Assembly (NCBI GenBank): GCA_002104985.1
Contig: MCGO01000087.1
Location: 62,001 to 126,000, forward strand
Origin: Rhizoclosmatium globosum
Taxonomy: Eukaryota > Chytridiomycota > Chytridiomycetes > Chytridiales > Chytriomycetaceae
Length of the DNA: 64,000 nt
Direction: 5' to 3'
Shown here: piece after piece, positions 1 through 11,758 of the stretch
Layout: each line of letters starts with the position of its first letter
Numbering within the stretch: the first letter of the stretch is position 1
Translations under genes and position numbers: made by a program
Notes under the pieces: generated by a model
Database searches by the model: none
What the model was told of the DNA's origin: nothing
What the model saw: only the letters and a program-made list of their open reading frames with translations

Positions 1-3000
1 CATCAGGGTTTCCACGCGAAGCAATGACTTTGATAACGTTCTGAACATCATTATTTAACACAATGTCTTGTCTGAAAACGATTCACGTACAAGAAACTGT
101 ATCTGATTACCAGTCAAGTCACTCCATTGAAAAAGGAGATTAAAGCAAGAGAGGATGACATCGTACAAGCTCCAGAGGGTTTGAATGTACTAGAAATGAT
201 TAGAAACGCATGCGTATTGAATCACTAACCTGCCGCTCTTTGAGCTCGGCTTCTTCCTTTTCCGCATCTTCATGAGCCTGAACAATTCTTCAACATTGAA
301 ATTCTACCTGAGCCGATAACAAGAACATACCTTGCGTAGCTCCGAATAAACAGATTCTAATCCTACACAAAGGGAAGGAACGACAGCCACGATGCTTTTG
401 ATTACATCCGCAACACCCATTCTCTGAAGATTACTGAATCCGACAGAACCACTCCCCAACAACCCAGTAAAACGCGGATTCACTTTTGGATTTGAACCAG
501 TCAAAAATTCCAGCTTGGATTGAAGTTCAGAAAAAAGGAAGAGAAGTTCAGGAAACTAGAGTAATTTTTGAGTTGGTATGAACTTGACAATTGAAAGCTT
601 ACTTGGATAATGGCTTCATTCTCTGATTCATCAACTCCAGCAGCAATGACTTCAGGTGATGGAAGTTTCAAATACGAGCACGACAGCAGATTAAACACAT
701 CCACCTGCCAAAGTATCAGTCAAAGAAATCCACAGGTGACCAAACAGGTGACCAAACCTCAATCTCTCGCAATATAGGCTTCAGCTCCGCAAATTTGGTG
801 AATCTTGAAGGAATCTTGGCCTTCTGTTTACCCTTCTTTGACTTTTGGGATTTTGCAGCAGTCTGAGACTTTTTGCCAGCGGTTCCGGCTGTCGCCGTAT
901 ATACAGCAGAAGCTGCAAGATCTTCTTGATCGTCGTCCGTCGGATTCGACTCCAACTATTAATTATTAGCACTTGATCCAGAAACAACAGAGTAAACAAA
1001 CGTGTATCTCATCTTCATTCGAATCCCCATTCCTGAAGAACCCAATTGGCGCCCAACGCGGAACACTTGGAATCAGTCGTTCGAGCATAGCCTGAAGTTT
1101 TACAATATGCTTTACGCGTTCCAGACACCTAATCCCACAGAACTCCATCGAGTCCGTGCTATCCAATGCAGAACGTTTGCAGAAAGCGTTGATTATCTCG
1201 CGGAAACTGAAGATATCGTTAAATAACATTAACTCTTTTCAAGCTTACAAATTGATTGCAGCGAACAAGGCCGAACAGCAGACCTCTGTTTTGGCTTGAA
1301 GTGGAATATCCTTCACAAACATTTTAGGAAACAACCAAATTCAAGGGTCAACTCACCTCAACTAGCTTTTTATCAAACATGACTAATCCCAAGTCTAACA
1401 CTACGCCGATTTCTTCCAGACTTCCAGAACGTTGCCATTCGACCGATTGCAAAAACTTGAAACTCGAAGGCAAGAGCATCAAAAGCTGTTTTTCTTGACG
1501 TAGGTTGTTGTTACCAACGGCATCGGTTTCATCGTCTTCGTCCTTTTCTGGAATTTGTCGTTTCTCCTCCATTGAACAATGCCATTGAGAATGCGGAAAG
1601 ACATTGACAAAATTTGACTCCTAACCACTCTTTAGTTTAGAGTTTTAAGTTTCCAATAGAGCTGAACTTACGTCATCGTCACTCGATTCTTTGGATTCTT
1701 GATTCGAATACTCTAATATAGTTGCTTCGACGACGTCCGTTACAGTTTCCGGCACCATTTCCTCCTCGGACGCTTGTTTCTTATCAAGTCGAAACCACAC
1801 TTCAGTCTTGGTATCGTCAGCCTCAGATGAGGTAATATCGCTCTCGCTCACTACGAATTGTGCAACAAAGAGTGTTACGAAACTTTCGTTTATCCATTCA
1901 AGAAACCGTGGATGTAAGTCAGAGTGGGACACCATATAGGATAGTTCGTCAAACAACAGTGAGAAAGATTGCTGGCAAAGAACGTAAATCACATATTCCG
2001 TAAGGATCAAAGACTCACAATGCTATTTTGCTCGCAGCTTCGGAATATCTGAATCACTAAATTAATTGCAGCAGAGCAGGAAACTGTTCCGAGTGATTGA
2101 CTTGAAGAGTTGGCAGCCGAGCGAGAGCTCATTCCTCCACGACTGCTTCCGCTAATGGCAGATTCCTTCACGGCACTCGTTGACGCCATTCGCTTTATCA
2201 GCGAAATTGCTCCCAATACACCCATTTGTTTGAATTTGGGATCATTGCTTCCCAACTGCTTTCGCACAATAATTCGCATATCGCTCAACAACCCAGACTC
2301 GAATGTGATTTCAGATTCGCCATCGAGATCATCCTCTTCCAATGGTTTCTGCCAAAATGCGGAGACGTTAGGTTGAATATTTTGCAACGATGCCTTGAAT
2401 TACATTTAACGCCAGAGTCGCGAAAATCTCGTACAAGACACGGATCTGATTGATACTCAATTGGTCCAAATCTAATTATTTCAAATAAGAACGAGTTAAG
2501 GACGGACTAATCATACTCACAATCCAATAACCCTTTCACGAATATGCTGAACCTTAGCACACTTTCTGGGTTCTGAACGGTAAATTTGAGCATAATATCG
2601 AGCGCACAGTCAACTTCGTGTTGTACGCCGCTTCCAATATGTGCAATCAAGCAGCCAACTAACTGTTGGCGGAATTGTGCATCAAACACTGTGAATGAAC
2701 TGCAGTACATAGGGACAGCTGCTAAATGGTAGACTGCGCCTTCACGAACCAACATTTCACAGAGGCTGAGCATCGTCGGGAAGTACCTAATTAGGGGATT
2801 GAATACTTGCTTGTTTCACAGAAACAAAAGACAAAACAACTCAACTGTTGCATCGCAACAAAATATTGCCCAAACGTTTCCGTTACCAGATCCGGTGACA
2901 TCAATCCTTCTTTGATTTTGGACTTGATCAGTGTGTCAATCTTCTTTTGGTTTTGTAAATCTTGACGAAGAAGGACCATTACGATTAGATCAATGGGTTT

Positions 3001-4636
3001 GTGATCTCTCTGGTTATGATGAAAAGTTTGTCAGCAATCACGCAGTATAAACACATGAGAGGCACTCAACAATTCTGTCCAAGCTACTTAAGTGTTTTAA
3101 CCAGGCATCCAAAACATGCTTTTGACGCGATATACCCATCTTGAGGGAATCTTCAACAAAGAACATCAATCAACAGCCGATAAAAATAACGAAGGGTACC
3201 AAATATCAGTGTAACATCCGTATTCCCAGAATCTTGGCCGCGAATGACTTCCGCGATAGCATCAACATCCAACTTTTCTCTGATTCGAGGAATCAATTCA
3301 CCAATGGTATCAGCACTAGTAGTTTGAAGCAGGAATTTGAGTGCTACGGGCTGTAAGGATTTTGAATATCAGCATGAGAATCCTTTAGATTTCTGTCTAT
3401 ACCATCCCATCGATTTCTGCTTGATTCAAGAGATCCACCACTGTATTGACGATATCATTCTATTATAGCGTGTTAATAGTCGCGTTCTTGGAAAGACAGT
3501 ATCAATGAGCTTCGCGAAATCTTTGTTCCCTGCAATTAAGATCTTGAATCGATTCATCTTAAGGCAGCGTGCTCGTGGCCTCGCTTCCCAGTTCACTTCA
3601 TGCTCTCAGTATGCATATTTGCTTCACAAGAACTCGTTCGCTGCGCACAGTGTCTCACCAGCATATTCGACGGCACGCCAATTGTTCCAAGAGTATCCAA
3701 TACAACACATGTAACTTCCCGCGGATTCGACTGCATGCATTTCTCGAGTGCATCCACAATCACTTCCAAACCAGAATCTGGCATTATTTCGGGAATACAT
3801 TCAATTAACTGCCGTTGGACAGTAAGAGTTGATGCGGACTTTGACGTAGCGTCCAGAAGATGAACAAGCTTTGTAGTTAGCAGGTCTGGATTTGCAACGT
3901 GATCCATGAATCTGAATTGGTGCAGAAGGAGTAGAGGCAAGTTCTCGGTTAACGGCGCATTATCACTGAAATAAAACACGTCAATGCACAAGTACGAAAC
4001 TAAGAAATAAGACTCACGGAGTATCCAGGTGCATGAATTCCTCAATCTTTTCAATGAGAAAATCAATGATTCTACTCTGCAGATCCGTGATGGAGAGTAA
4101 AATCTTGATGACTGAGTAGTTATTTGCAATTCTTTGATGTTGATGTTAGAATAGCCAGTACGACAGGGTAAATGCACCTGAATGCTTGATCGTTGGTTTC
4201 TTCATCCACACCCCTCTTCTTAACGACCAGCGGCACCAACAGGGCACGCAATACAGCAGTTTCTTCAAATGCCCTCTTTGACTTTGCGAAGGTTGAAGTG
4301 TCGAATGAGGACGTTGAAAGCGGGTGTTTTGGGGCAGCAAAGTCGGTGAGGCTGTCCACGACATCGCGGGCAACGGCGGCAACGTGGCCCCGGCGTTTGA
4401 GATTGCGCTCGAGTTTGCGCCGGAATTCGAGTGGCGGCGATTCTGTTTTGGTGGTTGGTGTTGGTGTTGGTGTTGGTGGTTGGAGTTGAGGGCAAACCAA
4501 TGCGCGCTTCGTCGTCTTCGGTGAACCAGAGTCCACTTGCCGAGGTCACTTCGAGAAAGTCGTTGGTGCTGGTGCTGCCTCCGCTGGCTCGCTGCTTTCC
4601 CTTCGCGTTGGATGTTGTGGGTTGGGCAGAGAGCAT
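1..4636 (-). CDS. FANCD2: FANCD2, Fanconi anaemia core effector (3' end outside the window)
   Basis: FANCD2 pairs with FANCI; monoubiquitination clamps the pair on DNA for interstrand crosslink repair and fork protection. The exons match human FANCD2 in order: FRRKLERNLKRRGH (about 4435-4395), the QQLVGCLIAHIGSG segment (about 2675-2630) followed by VFVKGLLD-like IFVKGLLD, VRKQLGSNDPKFKQMGVLGA (about 2270-2210), FREIINAFC with VKHIVKLQ (about 1200-1090), and VGFSNLQRMG (about 445-415). The lysine aligned with the human ubiquitin site K561 is present (K in KFKQMG, codon 2229-2231). The start is ATG at 4636; exon 1 joins the conserved helix through a 55-nt intron at 4443-4497 that holds a small tandem repeat. 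About ten further short introns follow. Human FANCD2 has roughly 500 more residues after the last matched block, so the gene continues past base 1. Identity is very likely; the exact exon borders are inferred. Confidence 0.92.
4443..4497 (-). repeat. Intron with CAACAC-type tandem repeat in FANCD2
   Basis: Between two conserved exon pieces lie 55 nt that read GTTTGC...AACAG on the minus strand and contain about three and a half copies of a CAACAC-like hexamer (about 4450-4480). Removing 55 nt joins GLWFTEDDEARI to ESPPLEFRRKLE in frame, the spacing seen in human FANCD2. Without removal the two pieces are in different frames. The donor is weak, so a repeat-length frameshift is the alternative. 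Confidence 0.55.
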
Positions 4637-4858
4637 TTTCGGACTTAATTTGAAGGAGTTCCATCAAGCCATGCAGATCCAACACCAACAACACCAGCTT
4701 TCGGTGGAGATATTCATACTTGGCATAAAATCAAATCATTGACGAGTTTTGTTAGTGCAAGAAGACACCAACCAAAGTGGAAAACATAAAAAGAACAGTC
4801 ACCTTATCGCGTTAGAAAGCTGAATAAATCTGGAATAAATACAGAGAACATTTATTTA

Positions 4859-7043
4859 CTATCGCGAAAAGAACTCAATCAAATCCTCTGAGACAGTCAG
4901 AAGTTCTGGAACATGCCTTGTCCGTGCCAAGACAGCCATAAACTGGAATTCAATTGTCGTTTCTGGAGAATGAGGAGTTTTTGTGGATAATAGAGTGACG
5001 CTGAGCCGTAAAAGTCGCTGAAGGCTGCACCAAAGCATCAGCCATGCAAGGACGGATATATCAAGATAACACTCAACTCGCTAAGGGTTCCTTTCGACCT
5101 CACAATATATGCATCGGCAATGTGATAAATAGCACCAAGAATGCGCTGAATGGCCTGGTGGATATAATATAAAAGGAAGCACATTGATGACTAAATGCGA
5201 TAATCTGTACTTACATGATGAAACGACTTTGTTTCAGTGAGTTCGTTCAAATATCTAACAGATATAACTTCTAGCACACGAACGACGGGCTGTATTGTTG
5301 ATTCCTACTCAATGATATCAATAACTAAGATGTACATTTGCAAGAAACATTTGCATACCATCTTTTCGTCGGTCGAGGCATCATAAATAAACTTGCAAAG
5401 GAATCCAAATGCTGTTATAGTTGGATGCGTAAACAAACCAGTAAAACTTGCGCGATCTTTGCCGGCCAATTAAAATTATATCCAGGTGTCTAGGATACGA
5501 CGTACCTAACATGGCAAGGAGAAGAAACCGGCAGCAAGAATTAATGACTGTTGGGCTTCCGAGAAGGCTGAATATTATGGGAATCATTTCAGGCGTCAAT
5601 ATTCCATTGAATCTGACAAGATTGTGAGAAAATAGATTTGCACAGCAAGAAGGGATTTACTTTGATTTAAGAGTTGGTTGGCAATCAAACGCCAAGGTTG
5701 ACATGACAGAGAGCATCTGACAGGTCATTTGTTCCCACAATCTTTGTTGTGAATTGTCAAGATTCATTGATTGCGGAAGAAGCTTGAGCAATAAATGGCC
5801 TTGTTCATGGAATAGGAAACCGTTCGAATCAGAAAGTATGACATTTCTGCATTTCTGATCGATAGTCAGAATTTGGATGCCTTTCAATAGTTTGACGCCG
5901 TATAAGGCAAAGCGCGTATTGTGGATGCATCTTGATACTAGTGTGTTGAAGAACGGGAGAAGTGTTTCGATTGGTTGAGAGTCGTCCAACGATAAATTTC
6001 GAAGCGCCATCAAGAATGTTGAGTACCCTTCAGGCGGTTGTTCCTCAGGATTTGTTTCTGAGGTGGAGGGAATAAAATTTTGAAGTAGTCGAAGTACAAC
6101 CTATATGTGCCTTGGTTATCAATTTTCTGTTGAAGCATTTGGGATAAATAACACACCAATGCACGTTGATTAGAAGAGGCATTTGTTTTGATGAAGTTTG
6201 GGGTGGTAGACAGTATTGAAGGAGGTATAGTGACGGGTATGGGTTTATCTCGCTGAATTGGAAGAGGCGCAACAAACTGAGGAGCGGGAATAGAAGCGGA
6301 AGTAGGACCGGAAGAAGCCGTAGCAGGATTAACAGTGGGTGCTTTTGCGGCCTTGGCTGCATTCTTGATTCGTTGAGTAGCAAATCCAAGTTCATTCTCC
6401 TTCATGGCAAGCTCCGCCTGGAGTCTCCCGATTTCATTCTCAAACTGTCTCCGAACAGCATTCATTTCAGATTCTACTACTGCAGAATGTTTTGCTGCAG
6501 CATCCCGAAGCTCACGCAGTTCAGTCTCCATCTACAAGAAAGTTAGCAGGAACAAAGTCGAAAAGAAAACAGACAGTCACCTTTTGCAGTCTTTCTCTCA
6601 ACATGTACGCTTCACCCGTGGCAGCGGTGGCTTTCTCCTTCAGTTTGGCATTTTCACGAGTGAGGTCCGAGAGTCTAGCAGCCGTCTAATAAACAAAGCG
6701 AAGTCAGATTCGGCCATTGACAGCGAAGTAAACGAACGGGCAGCGACTGAGGCACAAACGACTGGCTGTTGTTCAAGTTGAGTTGGTGTGTCAGAACAGA
6801 GTTACGTTCGCTTGTCGGATTCGCCACTTCGCCGCGTCGCTGATTTGAGATTTGATGTTGATTCAGATTTGAAGTGACTTTTGCATTGTCGTCGAAGAAG
6901 GTGGCGTGTGCGAGGGCCGTGTTTGACTGAGTGGCGACCATCGCGTCCACCTGGTCCAACAGACTCAACACATTCGCATCAATCACATCGCTAAACTCGT
7001 CGAATTCGTCATCGTCGCTGAACGAGGACGGGCTTCGCGGCAT
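4859..7043 (-). CDS. Probable ATRIP/Rad26/Ddc2-like checkpoint protein
   Basis: ATRIP recruits the ATR kinase to RPA-coated single-stranded DNA. The start is ATG at 7043. The N-terminus carries an acidic, hydrophobic patch (DDDEFDEFSDVIDA, then LLDQVDAMV) like the RPA70N-binding motif of ATRIP. After short introns comes a coiled coil (about 6530-6350; FENEIGRLQAELAMKENEL) resembling the ATRIP dimerisation helix that reads LQSLQSELQFKDAEMNEL in human. A Pro/Ala-rich linker follows, then a helical region of HEAT-like character (about 6110-4862; for example TCQMLSVMSTLAFDCQ). The last exon has no Met; it ends SEDLIEFFSR with TAG at 4859-4861, and AATAAA lies a few bases further on. The order acidic patch, coiled coil, helical domain fits ATRIP, but single motifs are weak. 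Another coiled-coil/HEAT protein is possible. Confidence 0.55.
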
Positions 7044-8997
7044 TGTTGTTGGAACTTGTTTGGTGTTTGATCACACACTTATTCAGAAGAATAGTGGGTC
7101 CTTCAACGTTCATTTTGGCGGAATGAATGCACATTGTCATGTGACTGAAAAAAGCTGACAAATATTGCATCACCTCACACACTGGCTCAACAGCAAAAAC
7201 AAGGTGGAGATAATAAGGTAACAGACCCCCGTGCAGCGGCAGTCCTTTCTCTCTTGTGATAGAAAGTGCTGTCAATGGGTTCAGTGTTTATTTTCCATTG
7301 TCTTTGTGCTTAAATCATGTTTGTTATGAGTGATGAAAAATAAAGACGTTTTAAGGTACGCATCCAGGCACACATGATCAATTTAAGTTTTGGCATAATG
7401 AATATACATTTGTGAAGACATTTGTGAAGTGAAAATAGCTGATAAATGTTAAATCAGTTCGGTCAGCTTAAGCAAACAATGAATGTAACGGTGTGCCAGG
7501 AATTCAAAACATGGACAGAAGAGTATCTTTTAAGCTTCCGCAAAGGAGTTCTGATTAGTGCTTGCCTTGCCTTTGGGATTGTTGTCGTGTCTCGTCCAAC
7601 AATTAGTAACATTATATCAGCCATGATGTCATTCCAACAACAGCAGCAAGACCAGCCTGAGCAATACGCTCCAGTTATTTGGCAGAGAACAACAACTGAT
7701 CGTCGCAATGATCAACACAATCCTCTTCGAACATGAGTCCAAATTGCAAATTTCACGTTTAAATTCCTCCACAAACAGACGTCAAACTCCTACCTTGCGC
7801 GCTGTGTCAGAAGACCAATCGCTATGCGCTACGTACTGTCCAATCTGGATTTGACTTTGGGAACCAAACTGCCGCGCTCTCTATCCTTGGAATTCAAAGT
7901 GTTTCAGTTTTCACTTCGTTTGTCGTTCAAGAGTCTTCACACATGCAGTATTACACAAAGCTGTTCCACGCAGTTCAGGAGCGTCAATTGCAGTGACTGG
8001 GCATGTGATTTCTTACACCAATTACAAATTCATTGTTTCAACACGTTGGGTTACCACACCACAATATCCCTGACTTCCACCAGTTTCATGTCATTGGCAC
8101 CGCAACTTATTGGGAAACATTGAAGACAATGATCTGCCAACAAAAATTATCCCAGTTCACGGTGAGCTATAACCAAAACATTCAACAACTAAAGATAACT
8201 GCTAACTTCCTGCTGATGATGTTCGTAAATTAGCAAAGATGCTGTATGCTATCAATCCGGATTTCAGAACTAGCATTGTAGACAAAGCTGCTTTCAACGC
8301 ATTCGTCGACAACAGAACTCAAGACACCATGGATGCAATAATTGAAGACCTGTTGGAAAATATTGTTGTGTCAGAAGATCCTTAGATAGCCGAGGAAGAC
8401 CTCAACAATTCAGACTGAAATTTTCGAACAGCCGCAAACAGTCGAAGACCAGGAGTTTTACGCTAATACAGTCATAACAAATCCGTTCATATGGCGAAGC
8501 CATCGGAAATATCGGCTCCAACGTCTGATGACCTAAATAAAATGTTGCTAGCGGCAATGACAGCTGCTACACAAGCTCCTATGGAAGAATGTAAGCCAAT
8601 TCTTTGTATCTTTAATATACTCACAACAAAACAAGCTCATGAAAAAGATTCTATGCCATCGGATAGTTTCCTTCAAGAAATAATGCCTGATGTGCTCCAA
8701 GAAAATCAACTGAACGAGACACTACCAACAGTGGAAGCCGTTGATCTTGTCGTTGGTAGGAAGTGATGCTATGAAAGCCGGCTACTAACGTTCCCCTGCA
8801 GATGGTGCCCTTTTGCGCGAATTTGAACATTGATGACATTTTGCTGGGGGGTATTTCCTTTCTTCCTTGACGAGGATCACAAGGAAACAGATTTTCGGCT
8901 CACTTTTCATGCGGGTCCAGGCAAAACTTGAATAAATCCAAAATGTGGTGACTCTGGACAAGGGAGAACTTGGAACAATGAATCTCGTGGTTGGAGT
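7044..8997. other. Gene-poor stretch with a possible decayed plus-strand gene
   Basis: No complete gene can be built here. Plus-strand pieces look protein-like but sit in different frames: 7446-7736 (one hydrophobic segment, then a Gln run), about 7780-8000 (open, with CALCQKTNR), about 8215-8385 (open, DVRKLAKMLYAINPDF, ending at TAG), and 8491-8766 (ATG start, acidic). An AATAAA lies at about 8930. These could be exons of one fast-evolving gene or a relic with frameshifts. I do not recognise a family. Confidence 0.25.
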
Positions 8998-9553
8998 TTA
9001 ATCTATTTCTAGTCGTTGCTGTCGTTTCCTATTGTCTGTTGGAGTTAAATATGATATGCTGTTGTGACTGGAAATGAATAGGATTCTCGATCTTGAGTGG
9101 TGACAGTGTTGCATTTGTTGTAGAATGGAGCAATGCCTTAATGCGGACATCAGCTGATACTTACAATGGGTTAACTTGATTTATTGTTGTTGTACCTGAG
9201 TCCAATACGTGGCTTGTCGTTGCGTCTAAAGCTGTAATTGGCACTGGCGGTAACATTCGAGGCAACCAGTTATGGAAAATCGATTCCGAATCTTGGTGTT
9301 GCAGAGTATGAGATCTTGATCTTGATATAAAATGGCTTGCTGTTGAAAGTGGTGAAACAGGCGTCGCTGAATTAACGGGAACATTGCCTGATGGCGTTTC
9401 TTTGATGATGGTTATGAGGATTCTGAGGCTTGCAGTCGCGGAAGCCACATGTACTGGCGGATTTTGTCCGAGAATGGTAGCGACGGCAGCAGTGTGAGTT
9501 TTCTTTTGAATTTCGTTACCGTTATATTGCTCCCACTCTTTACACTTTACCAT
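8998..9553 (-). CDS. Hypothetical protein, two-exon model
   Basis: The model starts at ATG 9553 and runs through about 130 codons rich in Ser, Thr and Pro with one hydrophobic stretch (LRILITII). The frame meets TAA exactly inside a strong donor (GTAAGT at about 9160). Removing a 73-nt intron ending CTCAAG gives a second exon of about 30 codons that ends RQQRLEID with TAA at 8998-9000. No family is recognised, and there is no signal peptide. The donor and an open second exon are the only support. Confidence 0.3.
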
Positions 9554-9990
9554 AAACCAAAAAGAACGACAGGAAGGCGTGAGGTTTATTGAAAGGGGCG
9601 GTTTAATTACGGAAATGGTTAAACGACCACTTCTGCATGGACTCAGTCGCTTCGATCATCCCTCTTTTTTCATGTCTGAAATTAGAAATAGGATAAACGA
9701 AGGAGAGAAAGTATGATTTTGTGTTTTGGTTTTATTTACAGAAATGGAGAAAAGGGTAAAGAGATGCAATTAAAGACAAAAGGAGAGACACGAGGACTAC
9801 TGCCGCTGTGCTCGGTCGTGAAGCTCCAGTTATATTTTTGTTGTCTTTTCAGTCAAGAGGGACGTTCAAACCAAAGTAAAATCAAGTATAATACAGGGAA
9901 AATGAATCTTTATTCCTTTCTAAATTCTACAAAACCTCAGGTCAAGTGTGTGCTCCCTTCTGAATTTGAGTTGATCCAAAAACAAAAGAA
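9554..9990. other. Intergenic region between divergent genes
   Basis: This gap separates the minus-strand hypothetical start at 9553 from the BTB gene start at 9991. It is A/G-rich toward the right and holds an open plus-strand frame of about 90 codons without family features, which I take as chance. It probably carries the 5' leader of the BTB gene. Confidence 0.4.
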
Positions 9991-11570
9991 ATGAAACCAA
10001 CAAATCCCTCTTTCGCCTTCCTCCTCAATTCCCTCAAGGATTCCTTCCTCAATCACGCGTCACCCTTTTCGGACTTGAAGTTGGAAGTGTTTGGCTCCGT
10101 CTTCCACGTCCATCGCATTCTGCTCATCGCGAATCCTTTCTTCAATGCAATGCTTTCTGGCTCTTGGTTGGAATCATCGTCTGACAAGGCCACTCTGACA
10201 CTTCACTTTGATAACCCAAATATCACTTTCAATGCCTTTAAAGTTGTCTTGGGAAGAATGTACGGCTTCTTTGATGTCAATGCTGTGACTGAGAAAACTG
10301 TCATTGATGTGCTCGGTACGTAAAACCCCTGGTCTTAACCCCCTGTACTCAACCTATTGCACAAGCAACCGCGAGCTATTTCCAAGATGAAGATCTTTGT
10401 CTCTATTGCCAAGAATTCATCGAATACAACCTGTCAATCGAAACAGTTGCCAAATTCATTCAACACGCTCACGAAAATAACTATGGCACGCACTCGGACA
10501 AAATCATAGAAGCCGGTCTGCTATATCTGTGCAAAAACTGTAACTCAATGGATCCTCTATTACTTCAAAATGTTCCTGAAGTCTTGATGGGAAAGGTTCT
10601 TGCGTCAGACGCCCTCTTTGTTTCTCGTGAAATGGATCGATTCAACTTGTTTCGGGCCTCTATAAATAGCAGTGACGTATGCTGTAGTAATATTCCTGGT
10701 CGATTACTGTCTGTTTGCGAATCAGTCGAAACATTGGTTGATGGTACTGTGGAAATGACTTGTGAGGATGTCAGCAATGAAGTGAAGGAATTCGACCTAT
10801 CCACAATATGCCAAGATTATTTGATTCCCGGATACATGAACTCCACCGAAATGATTGAATACCAAACCTGGAGTGGTCAAACTGATTCCACAGCTGTAAA
10901 GCTCCGTACCCTGATTGAAACCGAAACGGACTCCCACGAATCAACTCTTGGACTCCAATATTCTTCCGTACTCACCTATAAGACTGGAAATCAGTCGGAA
11001 CTGGATCCCCGTAAAGTGTTGGACCAAATACACATCCCAATCCGTTGGACTTCTCTTGATTTTCCACCTTTCCGCTTCGGTGTTGAATTTACAATCGATC
11101 AACTTGATCAAGCGCGGAATCAACCGGGAACAAATGTGTACACGTCATCTACGTTTCATGGTGCGTTTCGACTTTTTCCTTTGAATCTATCTCGCTTGTA
11201 TCTGATTATCATAACTCAGCTGGATCCATGTGGCTTCTATACTGCAAAGTCTCAGTCCAGAACCCAACATTTGGAATCTTCCTGCAACGTGTACCAGCAA
11301 CTAATGCGGGACTTTGGATCGACAAACGACCTGCAGCTCGCGTTTGGTTTCAAGTGACAGCTTATTCAGCGCAAACAGTTGAGTTTCTTTTCTGTGTTGG
11401 GCGTGTGATACTTATCGTTTCAGTAGCAACGCGTGTTGGATACAACTCAGACATTCAAGCAACCAGGATGTTGGGGATGGCCTGCATTCCTCACGATGGA
11501 ACACGCTTATCAGGACCGAAATGGTGTACGAGAGGGAATCAAGTGTGCTGTGTTAGTGGGGTTATTGTAA
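9991..11570 (+). CDS. BTB/POZ protein with C-terminal MATH-like domain
   Basis: Four exons (9991-10315, 10366-11160, 11220-11377, 11427-11570) keep one frame of 473 residues, with introns of 50, 59 and 49 nt. Residues about 25-100 form a BTB fold (FSDLKLEVFGSVFHVHRILL, then NPFFNAMLSGSW), the Cul3-adaptor and dimerisation module. The C-terminus looks like a MATH/TRAF fold: SSTFHAGSMWLLYCKV, ARVWFQV, CWGWPAFL and IKCAVLVGLL align by pattern with the STF, KFKFSI, WGFKKFI and LTLFCEVSVV elements of SPOP. In SPOP-type ligase adaptors MATH precedes BTB; here the order is reversed. A role as a Cul3 substrate receptor is inference. The last intron uses acceptor AG at 11425-11426, which avoids a stop. 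Confidence 0.75.
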
Positions 11571-11758
11571 CTCTGAAACGAATGTTATTTATTGGAAAGG
11601 AGAAATATAAAGCATGGAGCACCATTTTCCCGGAATATAAGATTAATAAAAATGGAATAAATAAGGTTCCGCCAAGTTTCGGCCTTCCAACTTCGAAATG
11701 GCAGAACAGCAGAAAAACAACCACACTTCAACCACCCACAATCATCGACCCATATCAA

